Shown piece by piece: positions 12,533-23,550 of a stretch of DNA of 64,000 bases. This stretch comes from Acanthochlamys bracteata. Its lineage: Eukaryota > Streptophyta > Magnoliopsida > Pandanales > Velloziaceae. The notes beneath the pieces are model-generated. The model did not search any database, was not told where the DNA came from, and worked only from the letters and a program-made list of their open reading frames with translations. The first letter of the stretch is position 1; each line of letters starts with the position of its first letter. Location: contig CM034138.1 of assembly GCA_019914995.1 (NCBI GenBank), positions 5,157,903 through 5,221,902 on the forward strand, given 5' to 3'. A program made the translations under genes and the position numbers.

Positions 12533-13216
12533 TTGAGTTTGCCTGCGTTTAATGTTTTGTATTTTTGTTATGTCCTTTAAAGTTGTGATCTTTTGTTCAT
12601 TTTAGGTTCATTAGGATGTTGATTTCTTGATTTACAGAAAAAGTTTTCTTTTCTTCGTTTGGTTTTTGTTCTGTTGTTTTTGTTTTGTTGTTGATATAAT
12701 GGCTTGCAATGTTAGTTTATGTATTTATGAGTTTTATTTATGCGAGTGATTGAGAGGCCTTTGTGAAGAATTTTGTAGATAGATAAGGAACTTCTGGTTA
12801 ACACTTGAGTATCATCAATTAATCTTGTACATTTAGTATGGAGAGCTAATTTGAACTTGAAGTTGTGGAATAGTTATAATTATGATTTCATGCTAATAAT
12901 TTTGACTCTTTCTTGATATGGTATGAGTTCAATTTTGTATGTCTGCTTTATGGATCTTGCATTATTCCTTTTGCACTGATGTTAACGAGTCTTTCTATGG
13001 ACTTTCTCCTTCTGTAACAAAGTCCAGTTTGGCGCCGCTTGTACTATTCTTGTCTAGTTTTAGTGCTTTATAACAATCATGATGTTGTTCATATCCAGTT
13101 GGTATGCTTTCATGAATTTTCCACCCTTAAATCGAAACCTCATGATATCATCCCAATTCTAGATTCATATTAGAAATATCCACTCGAACTCATAAGAAGC
13201 TCTTTCTACCTGACAG
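12533..13216. other. Unassigned, intron-like sequence
   Basis: T-rich sequence without an open frame of note. It ends in a good acceptor-like signal (TTTCTACCTGACAG) before the candidate exon at 13217. Confidence 0.4.
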
Positions 13217-13333
13217 GTCAGTCCTGCTACAAATTTTAAGAACAACTTCAAAAAGGATATGCTTAGGAATGTAGACGTCATGATTGCCGCTAAAGAGGAA
13301 TTTGCAGTTCGAGATTTGCAATGGCGAGGCTGA
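13217..13333 (+). CDS. Possible terminal coding exon, unidentified
   Basis: The acceptor-like TTTCTACCTGACAG is followed by 38 open codons and TGA. The peptide has a charged centre (FKKDMLRNVDVMIAAKEEF, then VRDLQWRG at the end). I do not recognise it. It lies about 2 kb downstream of the left promoter-like arm in the same orientation, so it could be the last exon of a gene whose leader is 11157-11570. A chance open frame of this size is also plausible. Confidence 0.2.
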   Translation, partial: VSPATNFKNNFKKDMLRNVDVMIAAKEEFAVRDLQWRG

Positions 13334-14393
13334 TAAGATCTCAACAGCTAGTCACCTTATCGACTACATCACATTCCATCCATAGGCCAAATGATGATGT
13401 TATCTCTGTTTCGTTATCATCACGTATTCGTAACAATTCCTTTATAAGCTTTACTTTGAATGATTGAATCTTGTAATAATGCTACTATGGACTATTGAGG
13501 GTATCAATTGTTACTTGTTTTTTGGATGACAGTATCAATTGCTTAGTTAGGGGACTTGCATTCAGTGTTGTTGAAAATGTGCAAGCGAAACTCCTACTTT
13601 ATTCACAAATTGTACAATTCTTTGTATCTGTATGAAAAACGAACGTGTAGTATCGCCCTGATAATTCCGCCGGAAGTCTTCTTCATTCAAGATTATCAGC
13701 TATGTGCTACTAGATGAAGAGCAAAGGGCTTCAGTGAATATCTGTACTTTGTGTTTTAGTTATATAGTTTTTCATTCAATGAATTATACACACTTACACT
13801 TAAGTGAGGGATTGGTGTTGATTTTTGTTAGACTAGAGTCTCAGCAGTCCAGCAATAATAGCCACACTAAAGATTCATGTATGTCAATAATTTGTTTTTC
13901 TTAAGGACTTCAAATGGAAGAGAAATAGCTACGTGTTATAATTTTTGAAATCTTTGGCAAATCTCATTCTATGCCGACTTCAAGCTTCTATAAAGAGATA
14001 TCACTGAACATTTAGTGAGAAAAATTTAATCAAGTCCAATATCATTAAATGATAAATTTTATAACCTGCACAACATTAGATGTAATCCTCTGCAGCATAT
14101 GATTCCATAAAACAGAATGTGATGATCATGTAAAGTGGATAGAGATATTGACAGCGACCAAACTTCAACGGCAACAGCTTTTGATAGAAATCAAATGAAA
14201 CGTCAACAAAATATAGTTCGTACAAGTTGAAACCAGTCACTATTCCACATAAACAACTTCTTAATTCATAAACTTACTAACAGACTTCACCCCAAACCAA
14301 ACAAACAGGTAAAACAGGAGCCTAAATCCTTTAAATCATTTGTGTTAAATAAGTACAACAAAAACATGGGACAAAGCTCTTAGTTCAGCCAAA
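13334..14393. other. Unassigned sequence, possibly 3'UTR
   Basis: No gene is visible. The right portion (about 14000-14393) might continue, on the minus strand, the sequence interrupted by the 14394-20402 transposon, since 20403-20470 ends a minus-strand open frame. This is inference only. Confidence 0.3.
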
Positions 14394-15080
14394 GGGGTGT
14401 TTAGCTGTGCGTTTTTTTGGGCTGTGCAATTTTTGGGCTTTTAGCCCAAAAAAAACACATAACAGTAAACCAGGCGTTTGGATGCGGCTGCTTTACGCTG
14501 TGTTAAGCGGCTTTCAATACTGAAAAATGAAAAGCATCGATTTGATGCTTTTCAAGAAAAGCAACGCGCATGCTTTTGCATTAAGTATGGCAAATGACGA
14601 TTTGCCTATAATTTTGAGAAATAACTGAGATATATGAGTTTTTTACCGACTCACTTCTCTCATTCTCTCCCTATTTTTTCTTTCTCCCGATTTGCTTCAT
14701 GCTCTGTCAGCCGCTCCTACCTGTAAAATCAATCGTCCGCTTGATCTTTCTTTTTTCGGCGCCGGTCGTATTAATTTCTTCTTTCAACATTCTTCTTATA
14801 CCGATGTAGGTTACCCTACCATCAATTTGGATTGAAATCGAGCTCGCGAGCGCGTCGATGCGTCTTCCTACTAGCAGCCATCCGTCTTCCTATTGCTGTC
14901 ATGCGCTCCTATTGCTGCCGGAATCGTCCTTCCTCCTTGTAGTTTCCCTTCTCCTTCTTGTTTTGTTCCTTCTCATTACTTCAATTTCATCAATTTGTGC
15001 TTCTTTTCTTCTCTCTCTATTGCTTGGCCGTCAATCGAATTCCATCAAATTGCATTCCAATACGAAAATAATGGTATATC

Positions 15081-16117
15081 TCTGATATTTTTTTTACGGT
15101 TATTCCGTTATGTTTATGACTATTTAACTCCGATTCATTAGGTGTCGCTGCTAGTGGTTCGATTTTTAATTCTTTTTTTGGTTAAAATTTAAAGTTGAAA
15201 TATATATATATATATATATCTAATCTGATATTTACTGTTCAAGATTAGCAGTAACTAATTGATTTGTTGTGTTTTATATGTTTCAGAGATGATTTTGTTT
15301 TATTTCAGTTTTAAGCAGTAGTTTTTTACTTGTCTATGCAGCATTCGGAGAAATTTTTTTAATTTTGCTAAATTTGTTAAACGAGAGGTGGATGAATGTT
15401 GTTTTTGTTGATGAAAAGCTTGTATACTTCTCTCATATTTCCGGAAATTGTATTTGAGTTGTTTTTCTTATGAAGGTTCTGATCCTACTAGATAGGCCAT
15501 GATTTTGTATTTCTAATAGCTTCTTTAACATCTGTTGGGCAAAAAAAAACAGAAATCCAACTAGAGAAGCTGATTGCAAACACTGTTTTTTGTGGACTTA
15601 GAAGGGGATGCATGTTTCAAAGCTTATGCTGTCATTTGGATGTTGCTCGTCAATAGCTGGTTTAAGTTAGTCTTTGTTCATGCCAGGGTACTTAGGTTTT
15701 AGATTTCTAGTTGATTGTGGTGAAATTTGAGGGACAACTTGCAATAGCCTCTTGCTTTCCTTTAGATAAACTTTTAACTTGCCCGCCACTGAGATGTTTA
15801 TGAGTAGAACAATGTTCTTTATCAATTTATTACATGATAAACCCATGGAAAAGCTATATGCCAACAATCCTGTTAGAAAGTAAAATATTATGACCATATT
15901 TAATGCTTATTCTATGTAATGAAGTCCTTTTTCAAGGATTTTATTGATTTTAGGGTGTTTATGTGTGAACCTGTTCGGCTGAAGAACTGCTGTTTGAAAT
16001 TTCCAGCAGAATGCATCTTCCGTAGGTTGTCGTGTTTTGCTTTAGTTTAAAACTTTTATGTTATAGTGTGAAGGTTTATTATCTTGAGTTTGTTAATGAT
16101 AGGTTTTTCTAAACTTT
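15081..16117. other. Interior of the outer TIR element
   Basis: T-rich, non-coding sequence between the leader-like part of the outer element and the insertion point of the inner one. It contains a short TA run near 15200-15220. Confidence 0.4.
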
Positions 16118-19100
16118 GGGCATGTTTGGCTCTGCTTTTTTTCTGCTTATAGCAGAAAAAAGCACTAAACAGTAAAATTGATGTTTGGCAACGCATGCTT
16201 ATTGTCAAAATAAGCTGCTTACGGTGCTCTATGAAAAAAGCATCGATTCGATGCTTTTGATAAAAGCAACGCGGGGGCTTCTGCTTTTGGTTATGCGAAT
16301 AGACAAATGTATCCTTGATAAGTTTACGAAATTATAATAATTTATATACCCTCTTACCCTCCCTCTCTCTGTCCGATTCATTCGCTCTTTCGATCCTTAC
16401 TCTTCTCCCTGCTCTCTCCGCTCTCTTGCTCTTTCGATCCCTAATCTCTTCTCCTTCGCCGAACGGAGAATTTCTTCACTGCTCTCATTCCTAATCTCGC
16501 CGGATTAAGATGATCGCTCTGTCTCTCTAACATTTTTTTCTTCTTCTTTCTTTTCCCTGTAGCCGAATGGAGAAATTTGTTCTCCGCTCTCATCCCTAAT
16601 CTTGCTGAATCAAGGTGATATCTCTGTTTCTCTCATATTCTTTTTCGCCTTCTTCTTCTTTCTTTATTTGAGTAGTTTGAGGAATTAAGAAATCTTAGAT
16701 TGTCAAAAACAACACTGGCTGCGAGGAAGGTGAAGAATTCTAAGATTTCAGCACTCCATTCATTGATGTCTCTTCGAGCATGATTAAGTGGCTTGATATC
16801 TACAGCGTCATTCTGATGGTTTGAGTTCTGGTCAGCTAGTTCCCCACCGTCATGTGAGACAGACACCTATTTGCGATTAGGGATCTATGTGACCTGTACC
16901 TCAACATGTTTCGCAATTTCGTTTCGTAGGTGTTCGATTCGATCGATATGCTACCATTGTTGTCCTTGGAACGGTCGGATGCATTCTCAACAACAGTTGC
17001 AGTATATACTGAGCACCACCAGAGAGATTTTCTTTTGTTTTTAATGTAAGCAAAATCCTACGCTTGACATATATTCTACTTTAACGATGTTTGGTGGCAG
17101 TTAGTTTATCGTACTTTTAGTTTATATGAACTGATTTTGTTTGTATGTAAATTCTGAGGGTTCTATAATCTGCAATAGTGGGAATTGTCAAACCTTGTTT
17201 CATATGTAAGTGGCGAATGATGCGTTGAAGAAAATGTATGCCTTGGATCATGCATACTGGTTTTTATGTTTACTTGCTTATAAATTTTAGGTCTGTTTTC
17301 TCTTTAGAAAAATTGGATTGTGCTGGTTTGCTGGAGTTTGATAGACCACATTTAGTATGATAGTGCAATTTGATATTAAACACCCATAACAGTTAAAGAG
17401 ATTCTCTGAAAAAATGTCCCATCTCAATCCTGAATCTGTTATACTTTGACAACCAGCAGTTCATGTAAGTCTTCCAAATATTTATTTTTCATTTGCTTGT
17501 CATGTATGTATGAAGGTTACGTTTTACTTGTATGTATGCTAAGTGGATTAGGTAAATATGATTCCTTACTTTATGTAAGAAATTTGGATTAAAAAACTTT
17601 TGTTAATGTTCTGAAAAATTAGTGTTGATTCAAAAAATCTGTGAAACATACAATACAGACATAAATCTAAGAGTCCATTTCTTTTAGTAGATACAGATCT
17701 ACTTATCATATTGTCCTAATACAAATTTGTGATTTATTTATTTTAATTTTATCTAAAGACTTGTTTAAATATTTAATAGTCAACTAAAACTGGAACATCT
17801 CAAAGCCGGTTCATTGTTCAGAGTTTGAAGAAAGATATTCTATTAGTTATTTTTTATGTCATATGTTAGCCATGCAATTTAGTATTTAAATTTTTATAAA
17901 AAGTTCAAAGCTTTTGATTTTTTATGTCATATGTTAGCCATGCAATTTAGTATAAAAAGTTCAAGCTTTTGATTTTTTGTTCAGTTATAAGAATAACCAA
18001 TCATTTTGATATATTTTGGACAGGAAGATTCTCTGTTTTTTTTTTTTCGTTTCTTTTTTCTTAGAATGAATAGCTAGTACTCCGACATATTTGGATACAC
18101 ATGCAGATGATAGGCATGCATCAAGCTAGGATTCCTTTTCCAACAGATACTGTTGACGATGTGGGGGTCGATTTCTGAATTCAAAAGCTAAAGGGAACCT
18201 GTATAAGCAACAACTTCAAAGTGATCAAACTCAGAATTGCAATGGGTCTGTTCAAATAATTATTTTAGAAATCAGCAGAATGCATCGAACACTTGTAGTC
18301 ATGGACAAACTGGACAACTTCTATTTTGCTGCTAAGAAGAGCCATAACTATGTATCCTGTATTTAAATTATTTGGTTATATGTATGTATGCCTTGAGTAA
18401 TATGATGATTTTTATTTGATAGCTATACATCATTATCTATTTTGTACATTAAGTTTCAAAGAGCATGACTCTTTTTATTGTACAAAATTTCAAATTATGC
18501 AAAATTTTTGCTTGATCAATGAACATATGTTCTCTATATATCTGTTTCAGTTTGTGTAACTTCTCTTATTTGAGACCAACATGCTAACTAGTGGGAGTGT
18601 TTGTTATTTGCTAGTGTTAAAATATTTATATTACATAAATATACATGTAAGAGTCCGGAGTGTGTGAAATATAAGACTTTTTTTTTTTTTTGTGGTGTAT
18701 TACCGTAAGATGTATAGTTTCATTTCTTTTAAATGTGAATCCATTCCTATGTATGTGTTAAACGTTTGCGAGTGCTTATTTTCAAGCTTTGTTTGTATGT
18801 ATTACTGTATATATATTCATTTCTACTAATTTATTGTTAATTATTATTTAATTATATTAAATAATAATATATTTATATATTTAAAGTAATTTTAAAATAT
18901 TATTATAAATAAAATAATAATATATTTATTAATAGGTTTATAAATATACTATAAAAATTATTAAATAAAAAATATTTTAGAAATATGTTATAAAAGTAAT
19001 TTTTAATAAACTAGATAATACATGAAAATAGATTTTTAAATTTAACATAATTTATTATATATCTAAGGACACTCTAATTATTATATATCTTATTTATTTA

Positions 19101-19294
19101 TAAGCACAAGCTTAGCCAAACATATGTTCAATTTTTTTTGTACGAAAAAACTTTAAACAGTAAAATTTATTCAAACATAATTTAGAGAAAAGCAGCTTTT
19201 TAATCAAAAGTTCAACAGCCGGTTTTTTCAGCAAAAGCACAAACAGCAGCTTTCGTCCAAAAGCTTTAAATTTAAAGCTTAGCCAAACATGCCC
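16118..19294. mobile_element. Inner TIR transposon of the same family, non-autonomous
   Basis: Perfect 14-bp terminal inverted repeats, GGGCATGTTTGGCT at 16118 and AGCCAAACATGCCC ending at 19294, are flanked by TTT on both sides. TTT fits the 3-bp duplication size of PIF/Harbinger, though TWA is the usual form. Length is about 3.18 kb. Inside are a C/T-rich leader-like block (16330-16660), long non-coding sequence, and AT-rich sequence towards the right end. No transposase gene is recognisable, so movement would depend on a source elsewhere. Confidence 0.72.
16455..16665. repeat. Imperfect tandem duplication inside the inner TIR element
   Basis: Two units about 104 bp apart share CCGAAYGGAGAA, CTCTCATYCCTAATCT and the following TCTCTGT and TTCTTCTTC blocks (first near 16459, second near 16563). 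It looks like a duplicated C/T-rich leader segment. Confidence 0.6.
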
Positions 19295-20467
19295 TTTGTT
19301 GGAAAGTAGTTTGTGTTTGGAGTTCGTCGTTCTTGTTAATCATTAGCCATATGGTTCTAATTCTGGGAATAAGAAATCTTAGTTTGATTCTATTGAAGCA
19401 CAAGATCTTATGTTCTGTTGATGTATATTTGCAGGTGTCAATGAGTGTCAACAAGCCGAGGCCTGGCTGGGAGAGAGGAAGCAGATGTAGGATGGCTTAC
19501 CCAAGCATGAGGCACAATATTCTCCTCCTAAGCATGGCTTATCCAAGCAGATGTAGCAAGGGCCTAGTCAGGGAAGGGGACATTTCTTATCCTTCTAGAG
19601 TCGGAATGTGAGGCTAGGAGGCTGTGCTGATCAGTTGTTTTGCTAAGCAGAGCCTCTATACTAATATAATTTGTTTTAATTTTCTCATGAGTTTGTTTTA
19701 CTTTCTCGAAAACTTGCTATCATTTATGTTTAAAAATGTCCTGAAAGTAGTTCTACTCTTGTAAAACCTATATTCTTAGGCTTATACTTGCTAAATGCTT
19801 AAGCTATGCTGTTTCTCAGGATCATAATTGATTAATGTCATTATGGTGTGAGTTGTTAATGAATCATGGTTGAGTATTGCTATGGAGCTTTTGATGCCCG
19901 GATTTTCATTTGATTATCTTGTTTCTCAAGAACAATTGTGGCAAAACTTACCTACTCATTTCAAAAAGCAAAGCAAAACTTAAAGTATTTAAAAAATATT
20001 ATTACATATAATAATAATAATTATTATTAGTATTATTATTAAGTTTATAAATAATATAAAAAATATTAAATAAAAAGTATATATAAAATATGTTATAAAC
20101 TTAAATTTTAAAAAATTAGATAATATATAAAAATAAATTAAGAAATTTAATAATATATTATTTATTATATATTTAAGGCACTTCGATTATTATGTATCTT
20201 ATTTATTTATAAGCATAAGCTTAGCCAAATATATTTTCAAAATTTTTTTAAAAAAAGCTCTAAATAGTAAATTTTATCCAAACAGAATTCAGAAAAAAAC
20301 AATTTTTTAATCAAAAATTTAACGGCCGCTTTTCTCAGGAAAACATATAAACAGCAGCTTTCGATCAAAAACTGTAAATTTAAAGTTTAGCCAAACATGC
20401 CCTAAATAGAGCACATGCTTCAATGATGCCAAACAAACACTAAATCAGAAAACACAGTCGCTGGACA

Positions 20468-20587
20468 TTAAGCTTTTGGTTTAGGTTCGGTAGGACTAGC
20501 AACTTCAGCTTCCTTTCTCTTGATGGTAGCTTTTTCAGGTTTCACCCTCTTCCATCTCATCATTTGAATAAATGCCCAGAATAAGCA
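20468..20587 (-). CDS. Possible C-terminal exon, unidentified
   Basis: An open stretch on the minus strand ends in TAA at 20468-20470 and has in-frame Met codons at 20558-20563. Its product is short and basic, with a hydrophobic start (LFWAFIQMM) and a Lys/Pro/Glu-rich end (TIKRKEAEVASPTEPKPKA), which looks more protein-like than random. It lies downstream, on the same strand, of the DSS1-like first exon at 21416-21519, but does not resemble the acidic, Trp-rich C-terminal half of DSS1. I do not recognise the family. It may be the last exon of a different small gene. Confidence 0.25.
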   Translation of the reverse strand, partial: CLFWAFIQMMRWKRVKPEKATIKRKEAEVASPTEPKPKA

Positions 20588-21242
20588 TTAGCCTCCATGA
20601 ATATAGATAAGATTGACAACAACTCTAGATTCACATAAAACGAGATGATTACAAAAGCATAGCAGAAAGCTCATAGTTTAGCCATAGCACCAACCAAGAT
20701 GCAAGACTACACTACAATATTTTTTACATTGGCATTCAATAAGTGTACTCTATAACTTACTAGTACATCTCATTGATCACTGATAGCCATCCAAAACTTC
20801 AGCATTTGCTACATTCATACACATTTATTTTCTAGCTACATCCTATATCCAAAAAAAAGAAACTACGAAAAATTTGCAATCAATTTCTAGTTGAAATTAA
20901 TAGAAGTTTCTTTTCTACAATATAGGAGCAATTGTTGACACAGTCTTCTTCTACCGATAACTAGTGAAGGTTTAACTACTCCATATCTCTACTTTTCAAA
21001 TTCCTATGTAGCTTCAACAAAAACATAACAAGGCACCCAACTTCTCAATGTGATAGCACATACTCTAGGTTATAGTTGTATACAATATAAATTTTGATGC
21101 AGAGAAGATCTGGGAATCGAAGAAAGACCAAACAATAGAAAGTGTCCATGAGGAATGAAATAGAAAGGAAAAACAAGAATTTGATAGATATTAAAAAGAG
21201 AAGGCAACATGGGCTACATGATAAGAGCTCAACTTTCAAATT
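20588..21242. other. Unassigned, intron-like sequence
   Basis: AT-rich sequence between the possible minus-strand exons, with no coding potential that I can support. Confidence 0.4.
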
Positions 21243-21390
21243 TTTTTAGATGTCACAGATCCCCAAGGATATAACTATTCGAAGTACCAACCAAAAAATA
21301 AGGAATTGCAAAACAAATTTTGTTAGAAGTCACGGATCCCCAAGGATATAACTATTTGAAGTACCAACAAAAAAAAAATGAATTGGAAAA
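21243..21390. repeat. Tandem duplication of about 75 bp
   Basis: Two adjacent copies share GATCCCCAAGGATATAACTA, then GAAGTACCAAC and an A-rich tail; the first starts near 21243 and the second near 21319. It lies in the presumed intron after the DSS1-like exon. Confidence 0.85.
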
Positions 21391-21415
21391 AAAGGGGTAA
21401 AAAGAAGACGAAAAC

Positions 21416-21519
21416 CTTCATCATCTAGAACTCTTCGAACTCGTCGTCCTCGTAGAATCCATCTTCATGGCTTCCTCTGCCATTGTAGCCTTCGCCGCTG
21501 GTTTCGTCTCAGCAGTCAT
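21416..21519 (-). pseudogene. Decayed first exon resembling DSS1/SEM1 (26S proteasome lid subunit)
   Basis: DSS1/SEM1 is a small acidic protein of the 26S proteasome lid that also binds BRCA2. Reading the minus strand from 21519, the start MTAETKPAAKA resembles the MAAEPKAA start of plant DSS1. The stretch EAMKMD is then followed, in another frame, by EDDEFEEF, the hallmark acidic motif, and a GAAG|GT donor-like site at 21415. The start frame runs on to TGA at 21421-21423, and the EDDEFEEF frame meets TAG right after the motif. So the exon appears frameshifted and cannot encode DSS1. The second DSS1 exon, rich in W, D and E, was not seen nearby. The call rests on my memory of the family and a short match, and a chance resemblance cannot be excluded. 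Confidence 0.42.
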
Positions 21520-21985
21520 GGCAGCATTTATGAAATTTATGACGGGAGAAGGACTAGAAGAAGAAGGAAGAAAAAGTAATGACTTCTGAGATCTAACTTT
21601 CGATCGCTGGCCTGCGATTTAAGGATTTGGCTACGGTAAAGAAATGTTAGGGTTTGAAAAAGACGGCTGCGTGAAAGCTCTTAACTTTGAAACAATAGAA
21701 AGAAGCAGAACATAGGAGAAAGAATCGAAGGAACGGCGAGAAAGAAAGCGGAGTAATCGACTTGGAGAGACGATCGAAGATGCATACGGGAGAGGCGAGG
21801 AATAAGCGGAAGAGAAGATGAGTGAAAACAACGAAAGAAGAGAAAAAAGTAAAAGACGAGCGTGCCATTTCCTCCTCTCCCGTAAGCGTTTCTTTTTGTT
21901 TTTGATCAGGACCATCGGATCTTGACAATCCATATTTGATATATACGGTGTGCATGTATAGTATCCAATGTGTGCCAATTATAAT
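21520..21985 (-). promoter_or_regulatory. Promoter/5'UTR-like sequence, right arm of the inverted duplication
   Basis: On the minus strand this runs from a TA microsatellite through TTGGCACA, ATATCAAATATGGA and GATGGTCCTGATCAAAA into a C/T-rich leader, and reaches the ATG of the DSS1-like exon at 21519. It is the inverted partner of 11157-11570. The order is what one expects of a promoter and 5'UTR, but no TATA box can be separated from the TA microsatellite. Confidence 0.5.
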
Positions 21986-22009
21986 TATATGTATATATAT
22001 ATATATTAT

Positions 22010-22199
22010 GAGCATAGAAGTACAGAAGTCACTATATGTGTTGCCGCTATATCTCTATCCTAGTTGTTTGATCAGCTATTCAATGCCTTTCGTCAACGCG
22101 GTTGTCTTTTACGGTACAAGACTGTATGGGGACAAGGTCGTCTTTTCTCTCATGATATTGCGGAGACAAACTTTTGCACACTAAATGAGTTTTTTCTGA
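22010..22199. other. Unassigned sequence
   Basis: No gene, repeat end or known motif recognised between the TA run and the diverged duplication. Confidence 0.4.
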
Positions 22200-23550
22200 T
22201 TGCAATTTCACTTTGTAAGATATAGACAGACGCGTCATTTTGAAAAAAACCGGCCTGACTTCTAAGTTTTTTGAATTGAAATGACACCATTATTGCTCTA
22301 AATGGGGTTTGAAGATTGAAAGAACGATTACTATTCCAAAAATTATTTGTCAAGTTTCTAACTGCAGAGCGATTCCTCAATCCTCCTGTAATTATTTTCC
22401 TATCATTTAAGAATTTAATTTAATTATTCCGGTGCTTTTGCCATAGCCTCGATCGATAGATCTGTATTTGGAATTGTTCAGGTTTGGCAAAATGAGAACA
22501 AAGAAATGCGCAACAAAAGATATTCCCCTTTCTTCTATGAACTTGATACTTTTCAGCACGTGCAAGATTGATATTAGTCATTAAGTAGTTATTTTGAACG
22601 GCTAGTTCTGAGCACGACATTGTTAGTTCCCAGTAGGACGATAGTCATCTGATTTTCGCTACTTGCGATCGACATAGTGGGATGCATAAGACGATATCGA
22701 CTTCAACTAGTTGGAAAGTGAGTTATAAATAGTTGACAGTGTTGCATTATAGTTGATACTTCGGTTCAACACTGGTCGGGATAGGTTTAAATATGCGACC
22801 ACGTTGGACACAAAAGAAAAGGTCGACAAACTTTAGTATAGTCATTCAGTGAGTTATAAAGTAGGTCAGAATTGGTATATTGTGGTCGATTCTATTCAAC
22901 GCATTAGGAAATCGCGGGATAAACTTTTTAAATTATTTGAATTTTAAATGCCGCATCACTGCTTCTAAATTTTTTGAAACCACGCGATCACTGTTCCAAA
23001 AGCATGTAGCAATCCCAGTAGTATTTCTCCGCTGCCTTCGGAAAGTGTTTTCTTATTATTTATCATCGAATTTTCGATTTCTCTCTTTCTGCCGCCTCAC
23101 CATCGATCGACTAGGCTCACACATTTTACTCCCGTAGCGGTATATTTTATCGCACTTCTAACTGTGATCGATAATCCATCAGCATCCTCTGCGAATGTAA
23201 AATGAATTTCTAAGGTAATAGCTCCGCGATCGACTTGCACCTGCGATTTGTCCTACTCTCGCTCTATGATTCGAATAAAGGTCCCTACGACAAAAGGTAT
23301 TCCATTTTCTTATCTGAACTTCATATGTTCCCACCGTACGCTGTCTCTCTATTCTGAGGCTATATAGGCCCAATTAAAGAAGTTCACTCGTAAGATTGAT
23401 AATTGACATTAACGTCACACTCAGAAGTTGACTTGATGGTAGCGATTCCATGTGGAAATTAAACATCGTCAGCCTGATTTCCACTCCGTAACGTCTAGAC
23501 ATCTCACCAATCACGGCCGTTGCCTTAGTATCGATGTTAATGAGCTATAG
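22200..23550. repeat. Old diverged duplication, two colinear copies
   Basis: Four landmarks recur in the same order about 700-830 bp apart: CTTCTAARTTTTTTGAA (22261 and 22964), a TATTCC...TTTCTT...GAACTT block (22521 and 23298), GATTGATA...CATTAA (22566 and 23394), and CATCTGATTTTCG/CAGCCTGATTTCC (22640 and 23468). It could be part of a larger transposon. No protein is recognised. Confidence 0.35.

Larger units (their letters stand above)
14394..20402. mobile_element. Non-autonomous TIR transposon (Tourist/PIF-like ends) hosting a second copy of its family
   Basis: The left end GGGGTGTTTAGCT pairs with the right end, whose reverse complement is GGGCATGTTTGGCT. The first 250 bp (AACAGTAAA, then GCATCGATTTGATGCTTTT) match the start of the inner element at 16118. 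The last 420 bp (about 19985-20402) match 18840-19294, including AAGCATAAGCTTAGCCAAA and AGCAGCTTTCG. Removing the inner element leaves about 2.83 kb. TIR sequences of the GGGCATGTTTGGCT kind are typical of PIF/Harbinger-related Tourist elements. Target duplications are unclear. No transposase is visible. An internal C/T-rich part (14640-15080) resembles a gene leader and may be captured host sequence. Confidence 0.65.

Noticed and set aside
19333-19611. A 92-codon open stretch containing repeated MAYPS words
   Set aside because: It lies in the interior of the outer TIR element. The repeats come from a short duplicated DNA motif and no protein family is recognised.
21631-22015. Two overlapping minus-strand open stretches of about 120 codons
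   Set aside because: They read through the C/T-rich leader-like arm and its upstream sequence in different frames; composition is Leu/Ser/Phe-rich as expected from a pyrimidine tract, and the inverted copy at 11157 does not preserve a frame.
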